A stretch of 64,000 nt of DNA from Halorientalis regularis (GTDB lineage: Archaea; Halobacteriota; Halobacteria; Halobacteriales; Haloarculaceae): the NCBI RefSeq assembly GCF_023698535.1, contig NZ_JALJCL010000003.1, forward strand, positions 1 to 64,000, read 5' to 3'. Shown here one piece after another: positions 56,273-64,000 of the stretch. Each line of letters opens with the position of its first letter. Positions within the stretch are counted from its first letter, which is position 1. Position numbers and translations under genes: made by a program. Under the pieces are notes generated by a model that was not told the origin of the DNA, ran no database searches, and worked only from the letters and a program-made list of their open reading frames with translations.

Positions 56273-56689
56273 CTACAGTTCCGCGGCGACCGCGTCGGCG
56301 AGTTCGTCCAGCCGCTCGCGCCCGGGCTCGGACCGCTCGAAGCCGAGCGTGACGCTGTCGTCGGCCGTCCGGGGAATGACGTGCAGGTGGACGTGGAACA
56401 CCTCCTGGCCCGCGACCGCACCGTCCGCCAGGAAGAGGGTGATCCCCTCGGTCGGCACGGAGGACGCTCGCACCGCCGCGGCGATCTCCTGGCCCACCCG
56501 AAACAGTCGCCCGCCGGTGTCGGGGTCCAGTCCGTCGAGTCCCGCCGAGTGGGCCTTCGGAATCACCAGCGCGTGGCCCTCCGTGACGGGCGCGATATCC
56601 AGGAACGCGAGCGTCTCGTCGGTCTCGTGGACGACGCTGGCCGGCGCGTCACCGGCGACAATGGCACAGAACGGGCAGTCGTCGGGCAT
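56273..56689 (-). CDS. HIT family nucleotide hydrolase
   Basis: A 138-aa protein of the histidine triad superfamily. It starts CPFCAIVAGDAPASVVHETD, has HALVIPKAH and the triad EVFHVHLHVIPR. The N-terminal Cys pair with conserved His can bind zinc. It likely hydrolyses nucleotide phosphoramidates or dinucleoside polyphosphates. The start at 56689 gives the standard MPDDCPFC. Confidence 0.94.
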   Translation of the reverse strand: MPDDCPFCAIVAGDAPASVVHETDETLAFLDIAPVTEGHALVIPKAHSAGLDGLDPDTGGRLFRVGQEIAAAVRASSVPTEGITLFLADGAVAGQEVFHVHLHVIPRTADDSVTLGFERSEPGRERLDELADAVAAEL

Positions 56690-56767
56690 AGCGGCGATGG
56701 GGCGGGCGAGAGGAAAAGTTCGGTCCCCGGCAGTACGTTTTTTCGGTTGCGGGTCCGAGATGCCGGT

Positions 56768-57070
56768 ATGGCGGAGCGTGACACCCGACGGATCGCTCGT
56801 GAGCGCATGGGTGAGCCCCACATTCGTGGTCGACGGATCAGCGTCCGGCAGGTGTACGCGCTCGTCGAAGAACGCGGGGAAGACCCGGAAACCGTCGCGG
56901 ACCGATACGACCTCGACATCGCCGACGTGTACCACGCGCTCGCCTACTATCACGACCATCCTGCCGAAATGCGAACCGTAGCACGGGAGCGGGACGACGC
57001 GATGGTGTCGCTCCGTGAGCGGATCGACCGACCCACCGGCGTCGACCCGGACGCGGATCGAGATGAGTGA
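56768..57070 (+). CDS. DUF433 antitoxin-like protein
   Basis: A 100-aa protein whose core HIRGRRISVRQVYALVEERG then EDPETVADRYDLDIADVYHALAYYHDHP matches DUF433, a winged-helix family that includes VapB45-type antitoxins. The C-terminus is charged. The next gene overlaps by 8 bp and encodes a DUF5615 PIN-like protein, the usual toxin partner. The ATG at 56768 is chosen because the longer frame antisense to the HIT gene lacks coding character. Confidence 0.85.
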   Translation: MAERDTRRIARERMGEPHIRGRRISVRQVYALVEERGEDPETVADRYDLDIADVYHALAYYHDHPAEMRTVARERDDAMVSLRERIDRPTGVDPDADRDE

Positions 57071-57407
57071 GTGGCGGTTTCTCCTCGACGAGAACGTCGA
57101 TCCGAAGACGGCGACGTATCTGGAGAAAGAAGGGATGTACGCGGAACACGTCCGCGACGCGCTCTGGCAGGGAGCGGACGACGAAACAGACGTACTCCCC
57201 TACGCGGTCGAACACGATCTGATCGTCCTGACCAGCGACGTGAAAGATTTCAGTGATCTGGTCCCGGCCGAACACGCTGGCGTGGTGATCCTCTACGACG
57301 ACACGATGCCCGCGTACGATGTCGCGTCGGACGTGATCGCGATGGTCGACGCGTATCCGGGCCGCGACTCGTTTTCCGGCTACGAGGAACTCGATCCGTG
57401 GGTGTGA
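57063..57407 (+). CDS. DUF5615 PIN-like toxin-type protein
   Basis: A 114-aa protein of the Mut7-C/DUF5615 PIN-like group. Acidic active-site candidates are in FLLDENVDP near the N-terminus and LTSDVKDFSDL in the middle, with ADDETDVLPYA between. The ending VILYDDTMPAYDVASDVIAMVD fits the family. It overlaps the DUF433 gene by 8 bp, so the two are translationally coupled. It likely cleaves RNA when freed from its partner; this is family knowledge, not shown here. Confidence 0.83.
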   Translation: MSEWRFLLDENVDPKTATYLEKEGMYAEHVRDALWQGADDETDVLPYAVEHDLIVLTSDVKDFSDLVPAEHAGVVILYDDTMPAYDVASDVIAMVDAYPGRDSFSGYEELDPWV

Positions 57408-57414
57408 GCCGACG

Positions 57415-58356
57415 CTACGTCGCGTCCTCGCCCTCCCCGTCCGGGAAGGGCACGTCGAGTTCGTCCCCGTCGTCGGGGAGGAACGCCTCGCCGTCGAACA
57501 CCTCGCGGGCTTCGTCTTCCAGTCGCCCGGACTGGCCGGCGTAGCGCGTCGAGACGTGGGTGAGCGCCAGCCGTTTCGCCCCGGCCCGGTTGGCGATCTC
57601 GGCGGCCTGTTTCGCCGTCGAGTGGCCGGTCTGGCCCGCCCGCTCGCGGCGGTCCTCGGCGAAGGTGGCGTCGTGGATCAACAGATCCGCGTCGTCGGCG
57701 GCTTCGACGACGCCTTCGGTGGGGCAGGTGTCGCCGGTGTAGACGACCCGCCGACCCGGCCGCGGCGGGCCGACGACCTGTTCGGGCTGGACGACGGTGC
57801 CGTCGTCGAGTTCCACGGGCTCGCCGTTGTGGAGTTTGCTGTACGCGGGGCCGGGTTCGATGCCGAGTTCCGCCTCGGCCTTCTCGCGGTCGAACCGGCC
57901 CTTGCGGTCGTCCTCGACGATGGCGTAGCCGACCGACGTGGCCCGGTGGTCGGTCTCGAACGCCCGGACCTCGAACTCCGCGCCGTCCAGCGCCACGTCG
58001 CCGGGTGAGACCTCGTTGACGCGGACGGGAAAGGACGGTTCGTTGCCAGTCACGGTGACCAGATCCCGGATCCGACGGCGGGTGCCCGCCGGCGTGTGGA
58101 TCGCGACGGGTTCCTCGCGGTCATTGAAGTCCCAGGTCTGGATCAGGCCGGGGAGGCCGAGGACGTGGTCACCGTGGAGGTGGGAGACGAAGACGTGTGA
58201 GACAGCGAAGCCGGTGGAAAAACGCATCATCTGACGCTGGGTCCCCTCGGCGGCGTCGAAGAGGAACCGTTCACCTTCCCGGCGGACCATCACCGCGCTC
58301 GGGTTGCGCATCGTCGTCGGAACGGCCCCGCTGGTCCCGAGAAAGGTCACGTGCAT
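57415..58356 (-). CDS. rnz: Ribonuclease Z
   Basis: A 313-aa metallo-beta-lactamase enzyme that trims tRNA 3' trailers. It starts MHVTFLGTSGAVPT, has the zinc motif SHLHGDHVLGLPGL, FETDHRATSVGYAI, VYTGDTCP and the C-terminal TGHSTAKQAAEIANRAGAKRLALTHVSTRY. The ATG at 58356 is the family start; the frame stays open upstream but only as a shadow. It ends 7 bp from the PIN-like gene in convergent orientation. Confidence 0.95.
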   Translation of the reverse strand: MHVTFLGTSGAVPTTMRNPSAVMVRREGERFLFDAAEGTQRQMMRFSTGFAVSHVFVSHLHGDHVLGLPGLIQTWDFNDREEPVAIHTPAGTRRRIRDLVTVTGNEPSFPVRVNEVSPGDVALDGAEFEVRAFETDHRATSVGYAIVEDDRKGRFDREKAEAELGIEPGPAYSKLHNGEPVELDDGTVVQPEQVVGPPRPGRRVVYTGDTCPTEGVVEAADDADLLIHDATFAEDRRERAGQTGHSTAKQAAEIANRAGAKRLALTHVSTRYAGQSGRLEDEAREVFDGEAFLPDDGDELDVPFPDGEGEDAT

Positions 58357-58724
58357 ATCATCGGGGTCGGCCAGAGCAGGTAAACCCGCTTCGAAACGTC
58401 TCCGCCCGCGAGCGGTCGTCCGACACAGGTCGGTCGCGAAACAGTGGAAACGCCGTCTTACTCGCGGCGCCACGGCGGCCCAGAACGCACAGCTCCCACA
58501 ACAGGCTCCGCCGGACGATCCAGACGTCACCTTCGACGACCAGGAGACCGACAGCGGAACACCCGAACCCGGGGACGGCACCCCCGGAGACGTGGCAGAC
58601 ACGTCCGAGCCCGAAGACGGTGACACGCCCGAAGACGAGAACGGCGAGGGGACCTGCCCACTCGCCGCTCGCTCTGTTCGACAGGTGCCGACCGATCGAT
58701 TCTTACCGGCCGTCCCCGTAGCCG
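58357..58724 (+). other. Gap with coding-like acidic frame, possible gene remnant
   Basis: A 368-bp gap between divergent genes. On the plus strand, about 58430-58690 reads as an acidic, GC3-rich frame typical of haloarchaeal proteins (KRRLTRGATAAQNAQLPQQA, then DDPDVTFDDQETDSGTPEPG and EPEDGDTPEDENGEGTCP). It has no convincing start codon and no stop until inside the RFC gene, so it may be the remains of a gene. An alternative is chance openness in GC-rich DNA. Confidence 0.3.
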
Positions 58725-59735
58725 ATGCCAATGGACACCCCCCTGTGGACCGAGGAACACGCGCCGGAGATCGACGATCTCCCACAGTCCGGGGTCCGCG
58801 AGTCGCTGTGGCGAGCGGTCGACGAACCCCTCAATCTCGTCGTCCACGGCCCGCGCGGGAGCGGCAAGACCGCCGCCGTGCGCGCGCTGGCTCGCGAGAC
58901 CCACGCCGACCCCGATAACGACTTCGTGGAGATCAACGTCGACGACTTCTTCGGGATGACCAAGAAGGAACTGAGCGAGGACCCGCGCTTCAGTTCGTTC
59001 ATCACGTCCGAGCGCCGCCGCGAGTCCTCGAAGGCCGACCTCATCAACCACGTCCTCAAGGAGTCGGCCAGCTACTCACCGGTCTCGGGTGAGTACAAGA
59101 CGATCCTGCTCGACAACGCCGAGTCGATCCGCGAGGACTTCCAGCAGGCCCTGCGCCGCGTGATGGAGAAGTACTACGAGACCACCCAGTTCGTCATCGC
59201 GACCCGCCAGCCGTCGGCGCTGATCCCGCCGATCCGCTCGCGGTGTTTCCCCGTCCCCGTGCGCGCACCGACCCACGACGAGACCGTCGATGTCCTCCGG
59301 TCGGTCGTCGAGGACGAGGGTGTCGAGCACGACGAAGACGGCCTGGAGTACGTCGCCGGCTACGCCGACGGCGACCTCCGGACGGCGCTACTCTCGGCCC
59401 AGACCACCGCCGAGACCGAGGGCGAAATCACCATGGAAACGGCCTACGAAGCGCTCGGCGAGGTCGGCACCGACGACCGCGTCGAGGAGATGCTCGACGA
59501 CGCCGAGGCCGGCGAGTTCACCGACGCCCGGACGACGCTCGACGACCTGCTGGTCGACGAGGGCTACAGCGGCGAGGAGGTCATGAAAGACCTGCTACGC
59601 GTCGCTCGGTCGCGATACGAGGCCGACCGGCTGGCACGACTCCACCAGCTGGCCGGCGAAATCGACATGGACCTGAAAGAAGGGACCAACGAGCGACTCC
59701 ACGTCTCCCATCTCCTCTCGAAACTGGCCGAGTGA
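58725..59735 (+). CDS. Replication factor C small subunit paralogue
   Basis: A 336-aa AAA+ clamp-loader subunit. Walker A is GPRGSGKTAAV. The Walker B region is TILLDNAESI, with DNAE in place of the usual DEAD/DEAA box. The sensor region is TRQPSALIPPIRSRCFPVPV, including the SRC motif. Haloarchaea have more than one small subunit and this resembles the second type (RfcC). The altered Walker B suggests weakened ATP hydrolysis, but that is inferred. The ATG at 58725 is used; another is two codons on. Confidence 0.9.
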   Translation: MPMDTPLWTEEHAPEIDDLPQSGVRESLWRAVDEPLNLVVHGPRGSGKTAAVRALARETHADPDNDFVEINVDDFFGMTKKELSEDPRFSSFITSERRRESSKADLINHVLKESASYSPVSGEYKTILLDNAESIREDFQQALRRVMEKYYETTQFVIATRQPSALIPPIRSRCFPVPVRAPTHDETVDVLRSVVEDEGVEHDEDGLEYVAGYADGDLRTALLSAQTTAETEGEITMETAYEALGEVGTDDRVEEMLDDAEAGEFTDARTTLDDLLVDEGYSGEEVMKDLLRVARSRYEADRLARLHQLAGEIDMDLKEGTNERLHVSHLLSKLAE

Positions 59736-59800
59736 ACCGGACTGACCGGCCGCTATCCGGCGACGACTCCGGGAAACACGCCGCCGTCAACGGCTACTCT

Positions 59801-59866
59801 GCCGCGACTGTCACCGACGACTGCGGCTGGATTGCCGCGACTGTCACCGACGACTGCGGCTGGATT
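59801..59866. repeat. 33-bp tandem direct repeat
   Basis: Two exact 33-bp copies (59801-59833 and 59834-59866; unit begins GCCGCGACTGTCACCGACGA), followed by a few bases of a third. It lies between the RFC gene and the 3' end of a small zinc-ribbon gene. The unit is a multiple of three but is not within a recognised gene. It probably arose by recent slippage or unequal exchange. Confidence 0.85.
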
Positions 59867-59876
59867 GCCGCAGTCG

Positions 59877-60017
59877 TCAGCGCGCCACCGTCAGATCCTC
59901 CAGATACCCACCGCAGTCAGGACAGAGCCGGTCGTCGACCTCCTCGGTAATACGCTGATCGCAGTCCAGACACTCGTAGTACGGGTCCGTGTCCGGCGTC
60001 GGTTCGGTCAGTGGCAT
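59877..60017 (-). CDS. Rubrerythrin-like zinc-ribbon small protein
   Basis: A 46-aa protein, MPLTEPTPDTDPYYECLDCD... with two CxxC knuckles (CLDC and CPDC), an acidic spacer between them and the ending GGYLEDLTVAR. This fits the very short rubrerythrin-like zinc ribbons common in haloarchaea. It would bind one zinc. The role is unknown; regulatory or protein-binding roles have been proposed for such micro-zinc-proteins. ATG at 60017; it lies upstream of the 33-bp tandem repeat. Confidence 0.75.
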   Translation of the reverse strand: MPLTEPTPDTDPYYECLDCDQRITEEVDDRLCPDCGGYLEDLTVAR

Positions 60018-60066
60018 CCCTTCGGTTCGAGCAACGACAGCCGCCCTTGTTAATCCCTTGCACAGT

Positions 60067-61074
60067 TCAACCGTCGGCGCGAGCCAGCACGAGGACGTGC
60101 CGGGTCAGCGAGCGATGGACGCGGCGCTCGAACCGATCTGTCACTCGCCAGCCGGCCTCGCGTGCGGCGTCGTCCCAGGCCCGGTCGCCGACGACGACGG
60201 CCCGTGGCGCGACCCGGCAGGCCTCGGCGAGCGCACCGGCCACGAGGTCTTCGAGTGGCTGATTGGCGATCTTCGACTGGCGGCCGTATGGCGCGTCGAA
60301 GACCACGCCGTCGACCGCGTCGTCGGGGAGCGGGAGCGCCGTCGCATCCCCGCGGAGTGTGTGCCAACTCCCCGGTTCGGGCAGGCCCTCGGGCGACCGT
60401 GCGGCCGTGAGGCAGTGCCCGAGGTTCTCTGCCGCGCCGCGGACCATCTTCGACTGGGCGTCCACGCCGAGCACGTCGGCCCCGACCAGCCCCGCCTCGA
60501 TCAGCCCGCCGCCAGTGCCACACATCGGGTCCAGGATCGTCGTCTCCGGCCCCGCACCCGCGATGTTCGCCAGGGCACGGGCCAGGAGCGGATCCATGCT
60601 CCCGGGCTGGAAGAACGGGCGGTCGGTGGGCTGGCGGTCGCCGAAGTCCCTGACGCTCTCGAACGCGAGCCACCCCAGGGCGCACGCGTCGGTGGAAAAT
60701 ACCGCCCGGAGTTCGTGGTCCGGGTCGTCGAGGTCGACGGCGAACCCACGGTCCACGAGGACGGCTCCGAGTTCCCGCTCGGCCGCCTGCGTGTCGACGG
60801 CGGAGAGACCGCGCACGTCGCGAGCACGGACCGCGACCGTCCCCGAGCGCTCGATAACGGCGGCCTCCAGCAACGCCCGGGCACTCGCCACATCGGGATC
60901 GGTCCGGCCAACGTACTCGCTGGCGCGGTGAGTGTACGCGAGGCCGCGTGTGCGCGCGCCAATACCACGCGCTGTCGCCAGCCCCGGGGCTAGCCGCTGC
61001 ACGTCCGTCGCGACGGCCGCGGCCTCCCGCCGGGCGAAGGCGTCGTCCTCGCCGGCCAGTTCCAGCAGGTACAC
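60067..61074 (-). CDS. tRNA (guanine10-N2)-dimethyltransferase
   Basis: About 335 aa from the GTG at 61074 (VYLLELAGEDDAFARREAAA); no ATG fits. An N-terminal THUMP-type region is followed by a SAM-binding domain with LDPMCGTGGGLIEAGLVGADVLGVD. The catalytic motif is DAPYGRQS where the family has D-P-P-Y. This matches archaeal Trm-G10 (Trm11-like), which makes m2,2G10 in tRNA. It is divergent from tbp. Confidence 0.88.
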   Translation of the reverse strand: MYLLELAGEDDAFARREAAAVATDVQRLAPGLATARGIGARTRGLAYTHRASEYVGRTDPDVASARALLEAAVIERSGTVAVRARDVRGLSAVDTQAAERELGAVLVDRGFAVDLDDPDHELRAVFSTDACALGWLAFESVRDFGDRQPTDRPFFQPGSMDPLLARALANIAGAGPETTILDPMCGTGGGLIEAGLVGADVLGVDAQSKMVRGAAENLGHCLTAARSPEGLPEPGSWHTLRGDATALPLPDDAVDGVVFDAPYGRQSKIANQPLEDLVAGALAEACRVAPRAVVVGDRAWDDAAREAGWRVTDRFERRVHRSLTRHVLVLARADG

Positions 61075-61202
61075 GCCCGCAGGTGGCGTCCTGTGGCCTA
61101 TACGCCTTCCGGTCGGACGCCCCGGCCCCAGTCCGCCGACCGGCCGCGGCGAAGCCACCGAGACTGGTAAGCACAGCGACCTATCATCGACAGGTACCAA
61201 AC

Positions 61203-61209
61203 TTTATAA
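61203..61209 (+). promoter_or_regulatory. TATA box of the tbp gene
   Basis: ACTTTATAAACC lies 29 bp before the tbp ATG at 61238, so the transcript is probably leaderless. A second AT-rich block TTTTAAG at 61224-61230 is too close to the start to act as TATA for it. Confidence 0.65.
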
Positions 61210-61237
61210 ACCTTAAATACGTGTTTTAAGTCGAGAC

Positions 61238-61801
61238 ATGGTTGACCCCAAGGAAACAATCAATATTGAGAACGTCGTCGCCTCGACCGGCATCGGGCAG
61301 GAGCTGGACCTCCAGAGCGTGGCAATGGACCTGGAGGGGGCGGATTACGACCCCGAGCAGTTCCCTGGCCTCGTCTACCGGACCCAGGAGCCCAAGTCGG
61401 CGGCACTCATCTTCCGGTCGGGAAAGATCGTCTGTACGGGCGCGAAGAGCACGGACGACGTGCACGAGAGCCTGCGGATCGTCTTCGACAAGCTGCGTGA
61501 CCTGAACATCCAGGTCGACGAGGACCCCGAAATCGTCGTCCAGAACATCGTCACCTCGGCGGATCTGGGCCGGAATCTCAACCTCAACGCCATCGCCATC
61601 GGCCTCGGACTTGAGAACATCGAGTACGAGCCCGAACAGTTCCCCGGGCTGGTCTACCGGCTGGACGACCCCGACGTAGTCGCGCTCCTCTTTGGCTCGG
61701 GCAAGCTCGTGATCACGGGCGGCAAACAGCCCGAGGACGCCGAGGAAGCCGTCGACCGGATCGTCTCCCGGCTCGAAGAACTCGGCCTCCTCGACGGATA
61801 G
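61238..61801 (+). CDS. tbp: TATA-box-binding protein
   Basis: A 187-aa two-repeat saddle that binds TATA boxes and nucleates the archaeal transcription complex. Repeat 1 has IENVVASTGIGQELDL, FPGLVYRTQEPK and GKIVCTGAKS. Repeat 2 has VQNIVTSADLGRNLNLNAIA, FPGLVYRLDDPD and GKLVITGGK. The acidic surface is typical of haloarchaea. It is followed by a membrane protein gene after 36 bp. Confidence 0.98.
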   Translation: MVDPKETINIENVVASTGIGQELDLQSVAMDLEGADYDPEQFPGLVYRTQEPKSAALIFRSGKIVCTGAKSTDDVHESLRIVFDKLRDLNIQVDEDPEIVVQNIVTSADLGRNLNLNAIAIGLGLENIEYEPEQFPGLVYRLDDPDVVALLFGSGKLVITGGKQPEDAEEAVDRIVSRLEELGLLDG

Positions 61802-61837
61802 CACAGGCTACATACCCGCGCCACGCCAAGCGCGAGT

Positions 61838-62227
61838 ATGCTTCCACTCCAGACCGGCGTGACGGGTGGTGGGCCGCTGGCGATCGTCGTCACCTTCCTG
61901 CTCGTCGCCGCCTTCTACGCCGTCACCCTTCACCTGGCGGCGACCTTCTTCATCGGTGACGTACCGAGCCAGCGCGCCGCCTACGTCGCCCCCGCACCCG
62001 CTTCCGCCTCCCTGTTGCTCCAGCAGTGGGGCCTGCGCGGGTTCGGTCCCCTCTCACCGAGTCTCGCCGCCGGCATCGCAATCCTCGGGATTCTGGTCGC
62101 CGACCTCATCGCTATCAGCTACGTCTACCGGCTGCAGTGGTCGTCGGCGCTCCCGCTCGCCCTGTTGCACTTCGGGTTCGCCGCAGTCCTCGGTGTGGCA
62201 CTGAACAATATCTTCGGCCTGCTCTAG
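61838..62227 (+). CDS. Four-helix membrane protein
   Basis: A 129-aa hydrophobic protein with helices near residues 12-40, 45-60 (weaker), 75-97 and 103-125. Motifs such as VTLHLAATFFIGDVPSQRA and LQWSSALPLALLHFGFA are seen. No family function is known. It lies 36 bp after tbp on the same strand and may be cotranscribed. Its end overlaps the convergent regulator gene by 4 bp. Confidence 0.7.
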   Translation: MLPLQTGVTGGGPLAIVVTFLLVAAFYAVTLHLAATFFIGDVPSQRAAYVAPAPASASLLLQQWGLRGFGPLSPSLAAGIAILGILVADLIAISYVYRLQWSSALPLALLHFGFAAVLGVALNNIFGLL

Positions 62228-62628
62228 GCCTCCTCGAAGGCCACGTCGTCGAGCAAGCGACCGAACGTGTCGTTCTCGACGGTACAGACGGCACGCCTGT
62301 CCTCGGCGTCGTACGTGATCACGCCCGCAGCGTCGAGCTTCGGCAGGTGGGTGTGGTGGAGCTGGAGACGAACCGTCGCCAGCGGGGGTCGGTCGTCACC
62401 GGCCGCAGTTACGTCACGCCGGGCTAGGACCGCCCGTGCGAGGGCGTCGAGCGAGAGCCATCCCCCATTCCGGAGGACCGCGAACGCCGCACGACGATGG
62501 GGATGTGCCAGTACGTCGAACAGACGCGAGAGGTCGTCGGATTCGTTGGAGGGTCGTCCTGTCCGACGCCGCCCATCCTGCATGGTCCGGGTAGCCGTCC
62601 GCTCGGTCCCCTGAGTATCCTGGCCCAT
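62224..62628 (-). CDS. Winged-helix DNA-binding protein (haloarchaeal type)
   Basis: A 134-aa protein with a winged helix: LSRLFDVLAHPHRRAAFAVLRNG, then LSLDALARAVLARRD and VRLQLHHTHLPKLDAAGVITYDAEDR. This layout is common in haloarchaeal ArsR-like or DUF7344-type regulators. The start at ATG 62628 is tentative; ATG 62583 (MQDGRRR) would give 119 aa. No adjacent target can be named, though tbp and the membrane protein are its convergent neighbours. Confidence 0.75.
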   Translation of the reverse strand: MGQDTQGTERTATRTMQDGRRRTGRPSNESDDLSRLFDVLAHPHRRAAFAVLRNGGWLSLDALARAVLARRDVTAAGDDRPPLATVRLQLHHTHLPKLDAAGVITYDAEDRRAVCTVENDTFGRLLDDVAFEEA

Positions 62629-62718
62629 ACGCCCCAGAGGGGCGGCCCGCCCCATCAGCATATCCCGTGCACAGTGTGCAGGGGGTGCACGCGCCGCGAC
62701 AGCGTCACCGCGTCGCGG

Positions 62719-63660
62719 TTACCACTGCTCGAACGGCGTCGCCTCGGTGCGGTACTCCTCGACGGTGCGTTCGGCCCATCGGCGAGCGCGTTCGTCCTCG
62801 GTCGCCACCAGCGCGGCGGGTTGCCCGTCGTCGACCAGGCCGAGTTCGACGGTGTCGGCGTACCGGCCGAGATAGTAGGGGAACTGCCCCTCGTAGACCC
62901 ACAGCGAGGCCGTCTCGGCCGCCTGCAGGTCCGCGACCTGTTCGCGGTAGTCCGCCTCGCTCCGGAGGTTCTCCGCGACGGCGGGGGTCACCACCAGTTC
63001 GAGGTCCGCCCCGGCCTCGGTGACCTGCTGGTGGAGTGCCTCCAGTGCCTGCGCGCAGGTCAGCGGGAACAGCATCCGGAGGTACTCCGCGCCCTCGATG
63101 TGTGTGACCTGCTCGTGGATCATCTTCAGCGGGTCGGCCGGGTCCGGCGTCGTCACCGAGACGTCCATGTGCCGGAGGTTCAGGTCGACCGCTCCGGTGT
63201 CGACGTGTTCGTAGACCGGCGCGAGTTCCGACGCGGTGTCGACGGTCCGCACCAGGTGGCCGAAGTCCTCGACGACCCACTCGCCGGCCTGCGTTGCGTC
63301 GTACTCACGATTTCGTTCCCGAACCCACCCCTGCTCGACCAGCGCGTCGAGGTTACGCTGGACCGTCGTCCGGGCCGCGTCGAACCGCCGCTGGAAGTCG
63401 TCACGAGTCAGCGGCCCCGATTCGACCAGCGCGTCCAGGATTCGGACCCGCGTCTCCGAACGCGCGAGGAACTCGACAGCCGCGATGGCCTCGCTCCGCT
63501 CGTCCGCCGTCGTCGGAGTCGGCCGCTCACTGCCGACCTGCGGTGTCGCACCGCCAGCGGTCCCGCCGTCCGTCCGTTCGGTCTCGGTCGCGCCGTCGCC
63601 CCCCGAAGTCCGCTCCTCGGCCCGCTCGTCTACTTCCGCACCCTCGGTCGCCTCGTCCAT
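62719..63660 (-). CDS. Winged-helix transcription regulator
   Basis: A 313-aa protein. An acidic, disordered N-terminus of about 55 residues is followed by a winged helix (ETRVRILDALVESGPLTRDD, ARTTVQRNLDALVEQGWVRE) and a large C-terminal domain (LNLRHMDVSVTTPDPADPLKM; TCAQALEALHQQVTEAGADLELV; ASLWVYEGQFPYYLGRYADTVELGLVDDG). Many paralogues of this layout occur in haloarchaea. The ligand, if any, is unknown. It is transcribed toward the other regulator. Confidence 0.85.
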   Translation of the reverse strand: MDEATEGAEVDERAEERTSGGDGATETERTDGGTAGGATPQVGSERPTPTTADERSEAIAAVEFLARSETRVRILDALVESGPLTRDDFQRRFDAARTTVQRNLDALVEQGWVRERNREYDATQAGEWVVEDFGHLVRTVDTASELAPVYEHVDTGAVDLNLRHMDVSVTTPDPADPLKMIHEQVTHIEGAEYLRMLFPLTCAQALEALHQQVTEAGADLELVVTPAVAENLRSEADYREQVADLQAAETASLWVYEGQFPYYLGRYADTVELGLVDDGQPAALVATEDERARRWAERTVEEYRTEATPFEQW

Positions 63661-63714
63661 ATCGCCTTTCGTTTCAGGCTATCTCCACATAAAACCAGCC
63701 ACACGTCCCAGCTG

Positions 63715-64000
63715 TCACTCGACCAGCCGCTCGATCTCGGTCACCAGCACGTCCGTCGCCCCTTCTGCCTTGAGGTCGGTGATCGTCTCGAACACCGACC
63801 GCTCGTCGACGACCGCGTGGACCGCCACCATCTCCTCGCCCGCGATGTCCATCACCGTCGGGCCGCCCATGCCCGGAATCACGTCCTTCACCGCCTCGAC
63901 CCGCTCCTCGGGGACGTTCATCATCAGGTAGCGTTTGTCCTCGGCGGTCTTGACCGACGAGAGGGCGGTCCGCACCTGCTCGACCTTCGGGTCGTCCACC
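63715..64000 (-). CDS. hisG: ATP phosphoribosyltransferase, C-terminal part
   Basis: Only the last about 95 codons are in the window; the gene continues past the right edge. The segment has [45 protein letters not shown] and [14 protein letters not shown]. It matches the HisG C-terminal regulatory domain of the long form, which binds histidine for feedback inhibition of the first step of histidine synthesis. Confidence 0.9.
   Translation of the reverse strand, partial: VDDPKVEQVRTALSSVKTAEDKRYLMMNVPEERVEAVKDVIPGMGGPTVMDIAGEEMVAVHAVVDERSVFETITDLKAEGATDVLVTEIERLVE

Noticed and set aside
59801-59866. 33-bp repeats as a CRISPR array
   Set aside because: The two copies are directly adjacent with no spacers, and no cas genes are nearby.

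Overview
This is a stretch of haloarchaeal chromosome (class Halobacteria). The evidence is a 16S / tRNA-Ala / 23S rRNA operon of archaeal type, high GC with GC-rich third codon positions, acidic proteins, and archaeal-only genes: TBP, thermosome, MC1, aIF-1A, EndA, the RFC small subunit and a LeuRS of archaeal type. The rRNA and gene families look Haloarcula-like (Haloarculaceae), but that placement is an inference and was not tested.

Layout. Positions 1-5100 hold an rRNA operon read leftward: the 23S gene is cut by the window edge, then come spacer hairpins and an internal promoter, tRNA-Ala(TGC), 16S, and a leader with three CTTAAG promoter boxes about 80 bp apart. From 5.3 to 7.2 kb lie MC1, an AbrB-like protein and pyrD. 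From 7.3 to 10.9 kb lie two tandem paralogous 7TM-PAS histidine kinases. From 11 to 24.8 kb are translation and tRNA genes (pheST, trpS, endA) with a lipoprotein gene broken by one in-frame TGA, a zinc-ribbon protein, a Ski2-like helicase, a PQQ-repeat lipoprotein and lipA. lipA leads into the 2-oxoacid dehydrogenase genes (E1 alpha, E1 beta, E2, then E3) at 25.0-30.9 kb, with a small reverse gene between E2 and E3.

From 31 to 43.7 kb: a 4-TM protein, two tandem lipoproteins sharing a duplicated promoter palindrome and signal peptide, prephenate dehydratase, two Bcp peroxiredoxins, two soluble chemotaxis-type transducers (the second followed by a decayed transducer fragment), Hsp20, leuS and an alanine dehydrogenase-type enzyme. 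From 43.8 to 54.2 kb: a lipoprotein, the thermosome, an RHH-like protein, an NCS2 permease, the aIF1A-rio1-KH operon, a zinc alcohol dehydrogenase, a large secreted protein ending in eight 11-residue FxF repeats, and a small membrane protein. From 54.2 kb to the end: DUF460 protein, HIT hydrolase, a DUF433/DUF5615 toxin-antitoxin-like pair, RNase Z, an RFC small subunit, a 46-aa zinc ribbon, tRNA G10 methyltransferase, tbp, a membrane protein, two winged-helix regulators, and the C-terminal end of hisG.

Most of the window is core chromosome. No IS element, CRISPR array or prophage was seen. The least explained items are the FxF-repeat protein, the tandem lipoproteins with their shared palindrome, a 66-bp hairpin element repeated after pheT and after the thermosome gene, and the interrupted lipoprotein between endA and trpS.
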